A stretch of 64,000 nucleotides of DNA. Source: Sphingobium sp. TCM1. Its GTDB lineage: Bacteria > Pseudomonadota > Alphaproteobacteria > Sphingomonadales > Sphingomonadaceae. A program made the position numbers and the translations under genes. The stretch spans positions 1 through 64,000 of the forward strand of contig NZ_LXVX01000034.1 in the NCBI RefSeq assembly GCF_001650725.1, written 5' to 3'. The notes beneath the pieces are model-generated. The model was not told the origin of the DNA. It searched no databases and saw only the letters and a program-made list of their open reading frames with translations. Positions 17,530-26,884 of this stretch are shown here, one piece after another (position 1 is the stretch's first letter; every line of letters begins with the position of its first letter).

Positions 17530-18309
17530 ATGACGAGCGAATTGCGCACCCGCACCATTGTCGGCGTCGCGCTGATCGCGGTGGCGCTCGGCGCGCTGCT
17601 GGCGGGCGGACTGCTGTTCTGGCTGCTGCTGGTGGTGGCGGGCGTGCTGATGCAGGGCGAATGGGGCGACCTGACCGGCGCGAGCGCAGACCAGCGCAAG
17701 GCGGCGATGTTCGCCGTGTCGATCCCGCTGGCGCTGCTCTGTCCGCTGGCGGCCGGGATCGACTGGCCGGTGCTGATGGCCGGGGCGGCGGGCTTCTTCT
17801 TCGTGGCCTTCACCAGCCGCAGCATGAAGCTGGCGCTCGGCATCCCCTATATCTGCGTGCCGATCACCGCGCTCCAGTTCCTGCGGGCGGAACAACCCTA
17901 TGCCTATGGCTTGCTGCTCGCCTTCTGGGCGCTGTCCTTGGTGTGGGCGACCGACATCGGCGCCTATTTCGCCGGCCGTTCGATCGGCGGACCGAAGCTG
18001 GCGCCGCGCATCAGCCCGTCCAAGACCTGGTCGGGGCTGGCTGGCGGCGTGCTGGCGGCGCTGGTGCTGGGTTTCCTGCTGCACCGCTTCGCGGGCCTGC
18101 CGATCCAGCTGGCGGCGGCGAGCGGGCTGCTGGCGGTGGCGGCGCAGCTGGGCGACCTGCTGGAAAGCCATATGAAGCGGCGGGCGGGCGTGAAGGACAG
18201 CGGCACGCTGCTGCCGGGCCATGGCGGGGTGATGGACCGGCTGGACGGCGTGGTCGCCGCCGCGCCGCTCGCGGCCCTGATCTATCTTGTGCTGGGGCAG
18301 GGCGGATGA
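17530..18309 (+). CDS. cdsA: Phosphatidate cytidylyltransferase
   Basis: Integral membrane enzyme that makes CDP-diacylglycerol, the substrate of PssA encoded at 12151. The family signature is complete near the C-terminus: SHMKRRAGVKDSGTLLPGHG, then GVMDRLDG. SPSKTWSG is the usual upstream motif. About seven hydrophobic segments are visible over 259 aa. The stop overlaps the dxr start by 4 bases (ATGA), indicating translational coupling. Confidence 0.96.
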   Translation: MTSELRTRTIVGVALIAVALGALLAGGLLFWLLLVVAGVLMQGEWGDLTGASADQRKAAMFAVSIPLALLCPLAAGIDWPVLMAGAAGFFFVAFTSRSMKLALGIPYICVPITALQFLRAEQPYAYGLLLAFWALSLVWATDIGAYFAGRSIGGPKLAPRISPSKTWSGLAGGVLAALVLGFLLHRFAGLPIQLAAASGLLAVAAQLGDLLESHMKRRAGVKDSGTLLPGHGGVMDRLDGVVAAAPLAALIYLVLGQGG

Positions 18310-19463
18310 AGAACGTTTCGATCTTTGGCGCCACCGGATCGGTCGGCCTGTCGACGCTGGACCTCGTCCGGCGCGATCCCGATGCCTATCGCGTCGTCGC
18401 GCTGACCGCCAACAGCGATGTGGACGGTTTGGCGGCGCAGGCGCGCGCGACGGGCGCACAGGTCGCGGTGATCGGGCAGGAGCGGCTCTACGGCGCGCTA
18501 AAGGACGCGCTGGCCGGTTCGGGGATCGAGGCGGCGGCGGGCGAGGATGCGCTGGTCGAGGCGGCGGCGCGCGGCGCGGACTGGACGATGGCGTCGATCG
18601 TTGGCTGCGCGGGGCTCAAGCCGACCATGGCGGCGCTCAAGGCGGGGGGCACGGTGGCGCTGGCCAACAAGGAATCGCTCGTATCGGCCGGCGGGCTGAT
18701 GATGAAGGCGGCGCGCGACGCGGGCGCGACATTGCTGCCGGTGGACAGCGAACATAATGCTATCTTCCAGTGCCTTGCAGGCAGCAGCCTGGATACCGTC
18801 TCCAGGATCATCCTGACTGCCAGCGGCGGCCCGTTCCGCACCCGTAGCCGGGCCGAGATGGCTGACATCACCCCGGCCCAGGCGGTGGCCCATCCCAACT
18901 GGTCGATGGGCGCGAAGATCAGCGTCGACAGCGCGACGATGATGAACAAGGGGCTGGAGCTGATCGAGGCGGCCTATCTCTTCCCGGTCGGGCTGGACCG
19001 GATCGAGATATTGGTCCACCCCCAGTCGGTAATCCATTCGATGGTCGAATATCGCGACTGTTCGACGCTGGCACAGCTCGGTTCGCCCGATATGCGTATC
19101 CCCATCGCCCATGCGCTCGCCTGGCCCGACCGGATCGCGACGCCCTGCCAGCCGCTCGACCTTGCGCGGATCGGCAGGCTCGACTTCGAAGCGCCTGATC
19201 CGATACGCTTTCCTGCCCTTCGCCTGGCCCGCGCGGCGGCGACCGAGGGCGGCGCGGCACCTGCCATCCTCAATGCCGCCAACGAGGTCGCGGTCGCGGC
19301 CTTCCTGGACGGCCGCATCGGCTTCCTTGATATTGCCATGATTGTGGAGGATGTGTTGGAGCGTTATAGCGCGGCACGGCCATTGGCGATCGATGATGTG
19401 CTGGCCGCCGACGCGCAGGCGCGCCGACAGGCGCGCGAAGTGATGGAAAGATTGACGGCTTGA
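18306..19463 (+). CDS. dxr: 1-deoxy-D-xylulose 5-phosphate reductoisomerase
   Basis: Second step of the MEP isoprenoid pathway, converting DXP to MEP with NADPH. The N-terminal nucleotide fold (KNVSIFGATGSVGLSTLDLV), the metal/substrate site (LPVDSEHNAIFQCL) and the NWSMGAKISVDSATMMNKGLE block are all intact. Length 385 aa is typical. It overlaps cdsA by 4 bases at its start and rseP by 4 bases at its end. Confidence 0.97.
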   Translation: MKNVSIFGATGSVGLSTLDLVRRDPDAYRVVALTANSDVDGLAAQARATGAQVAVIGQERLYGALKDALAGSGIEAAAGEDALVEAAARGADWTMASIVGCAGLKPTMAALKAGGTVALANKESLVSAGGLMMKAARDAGATLLPVDSEHNAIFQCLAGSSLDTVSRIILTASGGPFRTRSRAEMADITPAQAVAHPNWSMGAKISVDSATMMNKGLELIEAAYLFPVGLDRIEILVHPQSVIHSMVEYRDCSTLAQLGSPDMRIPIAHALAWPDRIATPCQPLDLARIGRLDFEAPDPIRFPALRLARAAATEGGAAPAILNAANEVAVAAFLDGRIGFLDIAMIVEDVLERYSAARPLAIDDVLAADAQARRQAREVMERLTA

Positions 19464-20593
19464 TCCAGAATCCCGGTTTCCTGATGACCGTGCTCGCCTT
19501 CGTGGCGGTCATAGGGCCGCTCGTCTTCGTGCATGAGCTGGGCCATTATCTGGTCGGGCGCTGGTGCGGGGTGAAGGCGGAGGCCTTTTCCATCGGCTTC
19601 GGCCCGGAACTGTTCGCCTGGGTGGACCGGCGTGGCACCCGCTGGCGCGTCGCGGCGCTGCCGCTGGGCGGCTATGTCCGCTTCAAGGGCGACATGAACG
19701 CGGCGAGCATGACCGATCCGGCCTGGCTGGAAATGCCGGCGAAGGAACGGGCGGAAAGCTTCCCCGCCAAGCCGCTGTGGCAGCGCGCGGCGATCGTCGC
19801 GGCGGGGCCGGCGATCAATTTCCTGTTCGCGATCCTGATCCTGGCGACCTTCGCCTTCGTCCATGGCGAAAGCCGCACGCCTGCGGTGGCGGGGCAGGTG
19901 CAGGCGGGCAGCGCGGCGGCGGCGGCGGGCATCGTCGCGGGCGACCGCATCGTCTCGCTGGGCGGCCGCGAGATGGCCACCTTCGACGACATCCGCCTCT
20001 ATGCCCAGATCCGGCCGGGCGAGCCGGTCGAGATCGTGATCGACCGTGCCGGCCAGCGTATCGTCAAGCAGGGCATGATCGGCAGCGTCAGCGAGGATGA
20101 CGGGTTCGGCAACAGGTTCAATATCGGGCGGCTCGGCCTGGCGCCCGGCGCCCCGGTGATCGAGCCGGTCAGCCTGTTGCGCGCGCCGGTGGTCGCGATC
20201 GAGCGGACCGGGCAGATCGTCCGCACCATGGTCGAGACGCTGGGCCAGATATTGGGTGGCGGCCGGTCGGTGAAGGAACTGGGCGGGCCGCTGAAGATCG
20301 CGCAGGTGTCGGGACAGGCGGCGACGCTGGGGCTGGAAAGCTTCATCTTCTTCGCCGCGCTCATCTCGATTAACTTGGGGTTCATCAATCTCTTGCCAAT
20401 TCCCATGCTGGATGGCGGGCATCTGCTCTTTTACGGGATCGAGGCGGTGCAGCGGCGGCCGGTGAGCGCAGCGGCCCAGGAATGGGCCTATCGGTCGGGT
20501 CTGGCGCTTCTGATGGCGATGATGCTGCTGGTGACTTTCAACGATTTATCGTCTTTCGGCCTTTGGAAGAGCCTCTCCGGCTTGATCGGCTGA
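19460..20593 (+). CDS. rseP: RIP-type zinc metalloprotease RseP
   Basis: Intramembrane site-2 protease that trims anti-sigma factors and signal peptides. The zinc motif HELGH is at residues 25-29 in the first membrane segment. A PDZ domain lies around residues 125-210 (AGIVAGDRIVSLGGREM). The second active-site motif NLLPIPMLDGGH is near residue 310. The start is a TTG overlapping the dxr stop (TTGA); the ATG at 19484 is an alternative that keeps HELGH. It lies directly upstream of bamA, as in most Proteobacteria. Confidence 0.95.
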   Translation: MIQNPGFLMTVLAFVAVIGPLVFVHELGHYLVGRWCGVKAEAFSIGFGPELFAWVDRRGTRWRVAALPLGGYVRFKGDMNAASMTDPAWLEMPAKERAESFPAKPLWQRAAIVAAGPAINFLFAILILATFAFVHGESRTPAVAGQVQAGSAAAAAGIVAGDRIVSLGGREMATFDDIRLYAQIRPGEPVEIVIDRAGQRIVKQGMIGSVSEDDGFGNRFNIGRLGLAPGAPVIEPVSLLRAPVVAIERTGQIVRTMVETLGQILGGGRSVKELGGPLKIAQVSGQAATLGLESFIFFAALISINLGFINLLPIPMLDGGHLLFYGIEAVQRRPVSAAAQEWAYRSGLALLMAMMLLVTFNDLSSFGLWKSLSGLIG

Positions 20594-20662
20594 CGCGCAT
20601 CGGGCAGGGAAGCGCCGTTTGGCGTCGTCTGTTGCGGCGGAAACATTTTATTCGAGTTTGAG

Positions 20663-23329
20663 GTGAAGCGGGTGACAGCGATGAACAGCAGCAACAGGCA
20701 GCGCCCGGTCGTCGCGGCCCTGTTGGCGACGACGATGATCGCGGGCCTGCCGATGGCCCCGGCCATGGCGCAGGACGCCGCCGCCCCGGCGCCCGCCGTA
20801 ACCGCGCCCGCCGTCGCGCCGCAGGGCACCGTGCGCAGCGTCGCGGTAACGGGCACCCAGCGCCTGGAGCCGGACACCGTCCTTTCCTACACCAAGCTGC
20901 GCACCGGCCAGCCCTACACGCAGGAGAGCCTGGATCAGGCGCTGCGCGACCTGTACGAGACGGAGCTGTTCGCCGACGTCCAGATCCGCAACGACAATGG
21001 CGCGCTGACGGTGGAGGTGAAGGAAAACCCCGTCATCAACCGCATCGTCCTGGAAGGTAATAAGCGCCTGAAGGACGACAAGATCCGTCCCGAAATAAAA
21101 CTGGCCCCGCGCCAGATCTATACCAGATCCAAGGTGCGCGCCGACGTCGCCCGCATCGTCGAGCTGTATCGCCGGCAGGGTCGCTTCGCCGCGACGATCG
21201 AGCCGAAGATGGTCCAGCTCGACCAGAACCGCGTCGATATCGTATTCGAAATCTCGGAAGGGCCCAAGTCCAAGGTCCGCCAGATCAACATCATCGGCAA
21301 CGACAAGTTCAAGGACGGCGAACTGCGCAGCCAGATGGTGACGAAGCAGTCGCGCTGGTTCCGCCTCTTTTCCTCGGGCACCAGCTATGATCCCGACCGG
21401 CTGGCCTATGACCAGCAGAAGCTGCGCCAATTCTACCTGACCGAAGGCTATGCCGACTTCCGCGTCATCTCCGCGGTTGCGGAACTGACGCCCGACAAGC
21501 AGGACTTCATCATCACCTATGTCGTCGAGGAAGGCGACCGCTACAAGTTCGGCGACGTGAAGGTCGAATCGGACATTCGCGACCTGTCGGGGGACAGCCT
21601 GACCAAGCGCCTGCCGATGAAGAAGGGCGACTGGTACAATGCCAAGCAGGTCGAGGACACGGTCGACACGCTGAGCGAGACGGCGGGCCTGTTCGGCTAT
21701 GCCTTCGCCGACGTGTCGCCGGACTTCAACCGCGACAAGGAATCGCTGACGATGGGGATTAATTTCCGCATCGCCAACGCGCCGCGCGTCTATGTCGAGC
21801 GGGTCGACATCAACGGCAACACGCTGACGCAGGACAAGGTGGTCCGCCGCGAATTCCGCCTGGCGGAAGGCGACGCGTTCAACAGTTTCCTGGTCAAGCG
21901 CTCGAAGGACCGCATCAACTCGCTGGGCTTCTTCCAGGAAAAGCTCGACATCGAGCAGAAGCCCGGCTCCGCGCCCGACCGCATCGTGCTGGAAACCAAC
22001 GTCCAGGAGAAATCGACCGGCGAATTGTCGCTCTCGGCGGGTTTCTCGTCACTGGAGCGCTTCATCGTCGCGGCATCGATCACCCAGCGCAACTTCCGCG
22101 GCAAGGGTCAGGAACTGCGCACCTCGGTCAATTATTCGGCCTATTCCAAATCCATCGAACTGGGCTTCACCGAACCCTATTTCATGGACAAGAATATCGC
22201 GCTGGGCGGCGACATCTATCGCCGCGACCTCAACAGCTTCCGCTATCTGACCAATAATGACCGCGACACGACCTATGAAAATACGTCGACCGGCTTCCAG
22301 CTGCGCGCGGGCGTGCCGATCACCGAATATATGTCGCTGGCGCTGCGCTATCAGCTGAACTTCGACAATACGACGCTGGATCAGGACACCTATTATTCCG
22401 ACACGGACGGCGACGGCGATACCGAATGCGACCCGCTGCTGGCCGGCCGCTATCTCTGCGACGCCATCGGCAAGCGCACGACCTCTTCGCTCGGCTATTC
22501 GTTGATCTACGATACGCGCGACAATCGTATCCGGGCGACGCGCGGCCATAATATCGTGCTGAGCCAGGATTTTGCCGGGCTGGGGGGCGACGTCAAATAT
22601 GTGAAGACCCGCATCAGCGCCGCCAAATATTTCCCGCTGGGCAGCGGCTTCATCTTCTCGCTGTCGGGCGAGGGCGGCTATATCCACAGCCTGGAAGGCG
22701 AGCGTCGCGACGCGGCCGGCGACCTGGTGGACAAGATCCGTCTGGTCGATCGCTTCTTCCTGGGCGAACCGCAGTTCCGGGGCTTCGACATTCGCGGTGT
22801 CGGTCCGCGCGTGAAGCGCTTCTACCTCCAGGCGGAAACCGATTCCGACGGCACGGCCACCGGCAACTACATCAAGAACAACAGCAACAACAATGTCTCG
22901 GACGACGCGCTGGGCGGCAAGATCTACTATCTCGCCCGCGCCGAGGTGGAGATTCCGCTGGGTTCGGGTGCACGCGAAATGGGCCTGCGCCCTTCGATCT
23001 TCATGGATGCCGGCGCTGTAGCGGGTCTGCGTAATCCCGAAACGATCCAGTTTGCCGGCTATTGCTCGCCGACGTCGGGATCGGGGACGACCGTCAAGGC
23101 GGACGGCACGCCCTATGCGCCGGTCTGTCCGGTCAACTACAGCTTTGCGGGCGGCAATTTCGTGGAAGAATATCTCGGCGACACGCTCAAGCCGCGTCTG
23201 TCGGTGGGCTTCGGCGTCAACTGGAACTCGCCTTTCGGCCCGTTCCGCATCGACATCGCCAAGGCCCTGCTCAAGGAACCAGGGGACGACAACAAGCTCA
23301 TCACCTTCAATGTAGGGACTCAATTCTGA
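20663..23329 (+). CDS. bamA: Outer membrane protein assembly factor BamA
   Basis: Omp85-family beta-barrel that inserts outer-membrane proteins. The sequence starts with a signal peptide (cleavage likely after APAMA near residue 36). Five POTRA domains run to about residue 430 and a C-terminal 16-strand barrel ends in the insertion signal NVGTQF. The barrel loop motif QFRGFDIRGVGPR is present. Length 888 aa is at the upper end of the family. Start is GTG 20663; ATG 20681 is also possible. skp overlaps its stop by one base. Confidence 0.97.
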   Translation: MKRVTAMNSSNRQRPVVAALLATTMIAGLPMAPAMAQDAAAPAPAVTAPAVAPQGTVRSVAVTGTQRLEPDTVLSYTKLRTGQPYTQESLDQALRDLYETELFADVQIRNDNGALTVEVKENPVINRIVLEGNKRLKDDKIRPEIKLAPRQIYTRSKVRADVARIVELYRRQGRFAATIEPKMVQLDQNRVDIVFEISEGPKSKVRQINIIGNDKFKDGELRSQMVTKQSRWFRLFSSGTSYDPDRLAYDQQKLRQFYLTEGYADFRVISAVAELTPDKQDFIITYVVEEGDRYKFGDVKVESDIRDLSGDSLTKRLPMKKGDWYNAKQVEDTVDTLSETAGLFGYAFADVSPDFNRDKESLTMGINFRIANAPRVYVERVDINGNTLTQDKVVRREFRLAEGDAFNSFLVKRSKDRINSLGFFQEKLDIEQKPGSAPDRIVLETNVQEKSTGELSLSAGFSSLERFIVAASITQRNFRGKGQELRTSVNYSAYSKSIELGFTEPYFMDKNIALGGDIYRRDLNSFRYLTNNDRDTTYENTSTGFQLRAGVPITEYMSLALRYQLNFDNTTLDQDTYYSDTDGDGDTECDPLLAGRYLCDAIGKRTTSSLGYSLIYDTRDNRIRATRGHNIVLSQDFAGLGGDVKYVKTRISAAKYFPLGSGFIFSLSGEGGYIHSLEGERRDAAGDLVDKIRLVDRFFLGEPQFRGFDIRGVGPRVKRFYLQAETDSDGTATGNYIKNNSNNNVSDDALGGKIYYLARAEVEIPLGSGAREMGLRPSIFMDAGAVAGLRNPETIQFAGYCSPTSGSGTTVKADGTPYAPVCPVNYSFAGGNFVEEYLGDTLKPRLSVGFGVNWNSPFGPFRIDIAKALLKEPGDDNKLITFNVGTQF

Positions 23330-23985
23330 TGAAGACCATCGTTAAAGCCGCGGCGCTCGTTTTCGCGCCGATGACCGCTCTGGCCCTGACCGCCGTTCCG
23401 GCCGCCGCCCAGTCGAAGACCGGCATCGCCGTCGCCGACCTGCAGCGCGCCGTGGGCACCAGCGCTGCCTACACCACCGCGCGCACCCAGATGCAGACCA
23501 CCTACAAGCCGCAGATCGATGCGTTCAACGCGCGCAAGACGGCGATCGACACCGACCTCAAGACCAAGGGCGACGCGCTCCAGGCCGCGCTCAAGGCCGC
23601 CGGCGGCAAGCCGACCCCGGCGATCGAGACCCAGTATCAGCAGTTCCAGCAGTCGCAGCAGACCGCCCAGGCCGAACTGCAGCGCATGGGCCAGCCGATC
23701 GCGATCGCCAACGCCTATGTCGAGGAGCAGATCACCGCGAAGCTCTCCGACGCGCTCAAGGCCGCGATGACCAAGGCGAAGGTCGACCTGGTCCTTTCGC
23801 CCGAGGCGACCGTCTCCTACCAGCCGACCGTCGACATCACCCAGTCGGTCGTGACCGAACTCAATGCGCTGGTGCCCAGCGTCGGCATCACCCCGCCGGC
23901 CGGCTGGCAGCCGGGCCGTCAGGGTCAGGCCGGTGCGGCCGCTGCCGCTCCGGTAGCCCCGGCGCAGGCGCCCAAGTCGCGCTGA
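23329..23985 (+). CDS. skp: OmpH/Skp-family periplasmic chaperone
   Basis: Periplasmic holdase for unfolded outer-membrane proteins, encoded right behind bamA (one-base overlap). A signal peptide ends at AVPAAAQ. The mature part begins with the family strand TGIAVADLQRAVGTSAAY, followed by a long coiled coil rich in Gln, Ala and Lys (about 50-150). At 218 aa it is slightly long because of an Ala/Pro-rich tail. fabZ starts only 6 bases later. Confidence 0.9.
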   Translation: MKTIVKAAALVFAPMTALALTAVPAAAQSKTGIAVADLQRAVGTSAAYTTARTQMQTTYKPQIDAFNARKTAIDTDLKTKGDALQAALKAAGGKPTPAIETQYQQFQQSQQTAQAELQRMGQPIAIANAYVEEQITAKLSDALKAAMTKAKVDLVLSPEATVSYQPTVDITQSVVTELNALVPSVGITPPAGWQPGRQGQAGAAAAAPVAPAQAPKSR

Positions 23986-23991
23986 TAGACG

Positions 23992-24468
23992 ATGACGGGA
24001 GAGGTTGAATCGACCGCGCGTGGCCCGATGGATATCCGTCGGGTCATGGCCGCGTTGCCGCACCGTTATCCGATGCTGCTGATCGACCGCGTGGTCTCGC
24101 TGGTGCCCAGCCAGTCGATCCACGCGATCAAGGCGGTGTCGGTGAACGAGCCGTTCTTTCAGGGACATTTCCCGACCCGGCCGATCATGCCCGGCGTGCT
24201 GATCGTGGAAGCGATGGCGCAGGCTGCGGGCGTGCTGGCGGTGGAATCGATGAACTTGGCCGATTCGGGCAAGCTCGTCTATTTCATGAGCATCGACGGC
24301 GCGAAATTCCGCTCGCCGGTGGAGCCGGGTTGCCTGCTCGACCTGCATGTCGAAGTGACGCAGAATCGCGGCGCCATCTGCAAGTTCAGCGGCAAGGCAA
24401 TGATCGACGGCAAACTGGCGTCGGAAGCCAATTTCGTCGCCATGATCACCGATCCGCCCAAGGATTGA
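23992..24468 (+). CDS. fabZ: 3-hydroxyacyl-ACP dehydratase FabZ
   Basis: Hot-dog-fold dehydratase of fatty-acid synthesis. The catalytic His59 is in FFQGHFP and Glu73 in [10 protein letters not shown]. The [13 protein letters not shown] opening is typical. Length is 158 aa from 23992; the ATG at 24028 would give 146 aa and is a possible alternative. In most Gram-negatives lpxD lies between skp and fabZ and lpxA follows. Here neither is present, and rpmE comes next. Confidence 0.96.
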   Translation: MTGEVESTARGPMDIRRVMAALPHRYPMLLIDRVVSLVPSQSIHAIKAVSVNEPFFQGHFPTRPIMPGVLIVEAMAQAAGVLAVESMNLADSGKLVYFMSIDGAKFRSPVEPGCLLDLHVEVTQNRGAICKFSGKAMIDGKLASEANFVAMITDPPKD

Positions 24469-24530
24469 GGGCTGCGTGTCCCCCCTGCGAATGCCGGGGT
24501 CGCAGGGCGGCTGCCGCGTCCTGGTCGTAG

Positions 24531-24554
24531 ATCCCGGCCTTCGCCGGGATGACG
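24531..24554. repeat. REP-like short palindrome, family B
   Basis: ATCCCGGC and GCCGGGAT (24531-24538 with 24543-24550) form a perfect 8-bp stem followed by GACG. This is the common pattern of alphaproteobacterial intergenic palindromes. It lies in the 187-base gap between fabZ and rpmE. Confidence 0.6.
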
Positions 24555-24655
24555 CCTTTATTCTTGCCAATCCGCGCGCAAACCGCTAACGGCGCGCCTT
24601 CGCATTTTCACGCATCCGGCCGGTCGGAAACCGGCCATCGAAGGAGCATATCGCC

Positions 24656-24880
24656 ATGAAGGCCAATACCCACCCCGACTACCACCTGATCACGGTCCAG
24701 ATGACCGACGGCACCACCTTCCAGACCCGCTCGACCTGGGGCAAGGAAGGCGACACGCTGGCGCTCGACATCGATCCCAAGTCGCACCCGGCCTGGACGG
24801 GCGGTAACCGCCAGCTGGACACCGGCGGCCAGGTGGCGCGCTTCAACAAGCGTTTCGGCGGGCTGACGCTGAAGAAGTAA
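24656..24880 (+). CDS. rpmE: 50S ribosomal protein L31
   Basis: Large-subunit protein at the intersubunit bridge. The 74-aa sequence starts [16 protein letters not shown] and carries the conserved SHPAWTGG and RFNKRFGG blocks. No CxxC zinc motif is present, so this is a zinc-independent form. A GAAGGAG ribosome site lies upstream and a strong terminator 25 bases downstream of the stop. Confidence 0.97.
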   Translation: MKANTHPDYHLITVQMTDGTTFQTRSTWGKEGDTLALDIDPKSHPAWTGGNRQLDTGGQVARFNKRFGGLTLKK

Positions 24881-24905
24881 TCGGCCTTCGATGGTTGAAA
24901 CGGAA

Positions 24906-24931
24906 AGGGCGCCCGCGAGGCGCCCTTTTTG
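24906..24931 (+). terminator. Intrinsic terminator downstream of rpmE
   Basis: A perfect 8-bp stem AGGGCGCC/GGCGCCCT (24906-24913 with 24919-24926) is followed by T24926-24930. Confidence 0.85.
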
Positions 24932-24974
24932 TTTGTCGCGATGATGGTGGTGAGCGGACGCGCATCACTCGTCT

Positions 24975-25030
24975 CGTCATCCCCGTGCAGGCGGATATAA
25001 AATCCTTCCTCCTTGTCGCTCGGATGACGG
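24975..25030. repeat. REP-like element, family B, in rpmE-aroB gap
   Basis: The gap between rpmE and aroB (24881-25141) holds no convincing gene. It contains CGTCATCCCCGTGCAGGC at 24975 and CGGATGACGG at 25021, which are complementary at the ends, as in the family B palindromes. The rest of the gap shows nothing recognisable. Confidence 0.5.
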
Positions 25031-25141
25031 TAATTAAAGGGATGGCCGCTTCCGTGCGGCGTCGCACCGCGCCTGACTGTCGGCCTCTGTCCGCTTCCTG
25101 CACCGCGGCTTTGCGCCTTCGAGGGGCGCGCTTTGAGGCGA

Positions 25142-26248
25142 TCAGGCGGCCCGTTCCTCGTCCAGGAACGCTGTCACATCATCCAGCACGACATCCTTCG
25201 ACAGGAAGGTCGCTCCGATACCGCGCGCCAGGAGGAAGGGCAGGGTGCCGGCCGCCATCTTCTTGTCGTGCAGCATATGGCCGACCAGTGCCGCGCCGTC
25301 GGCGGTGACATGGGCGGTGGCGAGGTCGTGTGGAAGGCCCACGGCCTGGAGGTGGGCGGTGACGCGATCGGCGTCGGCCTGCGGGCAGAGGCCAAGGCGC
25401 GCCGAATAGCGGAAGGCGAGCGCCATGCCCGCCGCGACGCCTTCGCCATGGAGCAGCATGTCGGAAAAGCCGGTGTCCGCCTCCAGCGCGTGGCCGAAGG
25501 TGTGGCCCAGGTTGAGCAGCGCGCGGCGGCCCGACGTCTCGCGCTCGTCATCGGCGACGATCGCGGCCTTGGCGCTGACGCTGCGTTCGATCGCATAAGT
25601 GCGCGCCTGCGGGTCGCCCGCCAGCAGGCGATGGCCATCGCTCTCGCACCAGGCGAAGAAGTCCGGGTCGTCGATCAGGCCATATTTGACCACCTCGGCA
25701 TAGCCGGCGCGGGTTTCTCGCGGCGGCAGGCTGTCGAGCGTCGACGGATCGATCAGGACGAGGGCGGGCTGGTAGAAGCTGCCGATCAGGTTCTTGCCCG
25801 CCTTTGCGTTGATCGCGGTCTTGCCGCCGACCGACGAATCGACCTGCGCCAGAAGTGTGGTCGGCAGCTGGATGAAATGGCAGCCGCGCTTCAGGATCGA
25901 GGCGGCGAAACCCACCAGGTCGCCGATCACGCCGCCGCCCAGCGCGATCACATGGTCGCCGCGCTCGATCTCCAGGGCCAGCAGTGCGTCGAGCAATTGT
26001 TCCAGATAGCGCCAGCTCTTGGTCTGTTCGCCCGGCGGCAGGATGATCGGTTCGACGGTGATGCCCGCCGCGCGAAGGCTGGCGTCGAGCCGGGGCAACT
26101 GGGTCGCGGCAACATTGGCGTCGGTCACGACCACCAGCCGGCCATTGCGCGCATAGGGTTTGAGCGTGTCGCCGGCGCGATCCAGCGCACCCTGTTCGAT
26201 GACGATATCGTAACTGCGCGCGTCCAGCGCGACGCGGACTAATGCCAT
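25142..26248 (-). CDS. aroB: 3-dehydroquinate synthase
   Basis: Second step of the shikimate pathway, an NAD- and zinc-dependent cyclisation of DAHP. The start at 26248 (MALVRVALDARSYDIVIEQG) gives 368 aa. Motifs include PPGEQTKSW, the NAD loop LGGGVIGDLVGFAAS, and PTTLLAQVDSSVGGKTAIN. The metal-binding residues follow in LLNLGHTFGHALE and LHGEGVAAGM. It overlaps the end of aroK by 10 bases, the usual aroK-aroB coupling. Confidence 0.97.
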   Translation of the reverse strand: MALVRVALDARSYDIVIEQGALDRAGDTLKPYARNGRLVVVTDANVAATQLPRLDASLRAAGITVEPIILPPGEQTKSWRYLEQLLDALLALEIERGDHVIALGGGVIGDLVGFAASILKRGCHFIQLPTTLLAQVDSSVGGKTAINAKAGKNLIGSFYQPALVLIDPSTLDSLPPRETRAGYAEVVKYGLIDDPDFFAWCESDGHRLLAGDPQARTYAIERSVSAKAAIVADDERETSGRRALLNLGHTFGHALEADTGFSDMLLHGEGVAAGMALAFRYSARLGLCPQADADRVTAHLQAVGLPHDLATAHVTADGAALVGHMLHDKKMAAGTLPFLLARGIGATFLSKDVVLDDVTAFLDEERAA

Positions 26249-26787
26249 GCCGTCAATTGCTCCATGATCCGCTCGACCGCGACTTCGTGCGGGGCGGCGA
26301 TGCTCTTCACATGAATGGGGGCAAGCGCGTAGACCGGATTGCGCACCGCCGCCAGTTCGGTCAGCACCACGCGCGGATCGCGATTCTTGAGCAGCGGCCG
26401 GCTTTCGCGGCGGCCCACCCGATCGACCAATATATCGATGTCGGCGTCCAGCCACACGGCCGTCGCCTGCTCCAGGATCAGCTTGCGCGTCTCGTCCTGC
26501 ATGAAGGCGCCGCCACCGGTCGCGATCACCTTGGGCGCGCCGTCCATCAGCCGGGCGATCACTCGCCGCTCGCCGTCGCGGAAATAGGCTTCGCCATAGC
26601 GTTCGAAAATCTCGGTCACGCTCATGCCGGCGGCCTTCTCGATCTCCTCGTCGGCATCGACGAAGCTGAGGCCGAGGCGCGCGGCCAGCCGGCGGCCGAC
26701 CGTCGATTTGCCCACGCCCATCATGCCCACCAATACGATGGGACCGCGCCGGGCCTGGCTCTCCGGGATTTTGCTGTTTCGCTGCAT
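26239..26787 (-). CDS. aroK: Shikimate kinase
   Basis: Phosphorylates shikimate with ATP. From the ATG at 26787 the protein is 182 aa, the usual length. Walker A is GMMGVGKST at residues 21-29. The shikimate-binding region has VDADEEIE and the ATGGGAF loop, and the lid has RRESRPLL. The frame stays open upstream to 26901, but those residues resemble no part of the family and would run into the region opposite the divergent gene. Neither start has a strong ribosome site. Confidence 0.94.
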   Translation of the reverse strand: MQRNSKIPESQARRGPIVLVGMMGVGKSTVGRRLAARLGLSFVDADEEIEKAAGMSVTEIFERYGEAYFRDGERRVIARLMDGAPKVIATGGGAFMQDETRKLILEQATAVWLDADIDILVDRVGRRESRPLLKNRDPRVVLTELAAVRNPVYALAPIHVKSIAAPHEVAVERIMEQLTAWH

Positions 26788-26884
26788 GGCGAGGGGGGCT
26801 ATACAGCCAGCCGTCGCAGAGGCAAATCGCATCTTTTCTTTGTTCACCCGGCCTTGCAGGCCCGGCCAGCTAAGCCAAGGACCT

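Noticed and set aside
20663..23329. A long minus-strand open frame opposite bamA, and similar long frames opposite other genes
   Set aside because: In high-GC DNA the reverse frames of real genes stay open; these products are rich in Arg, His and Ala with no domain, while the plus-strand genes are clearly identified.
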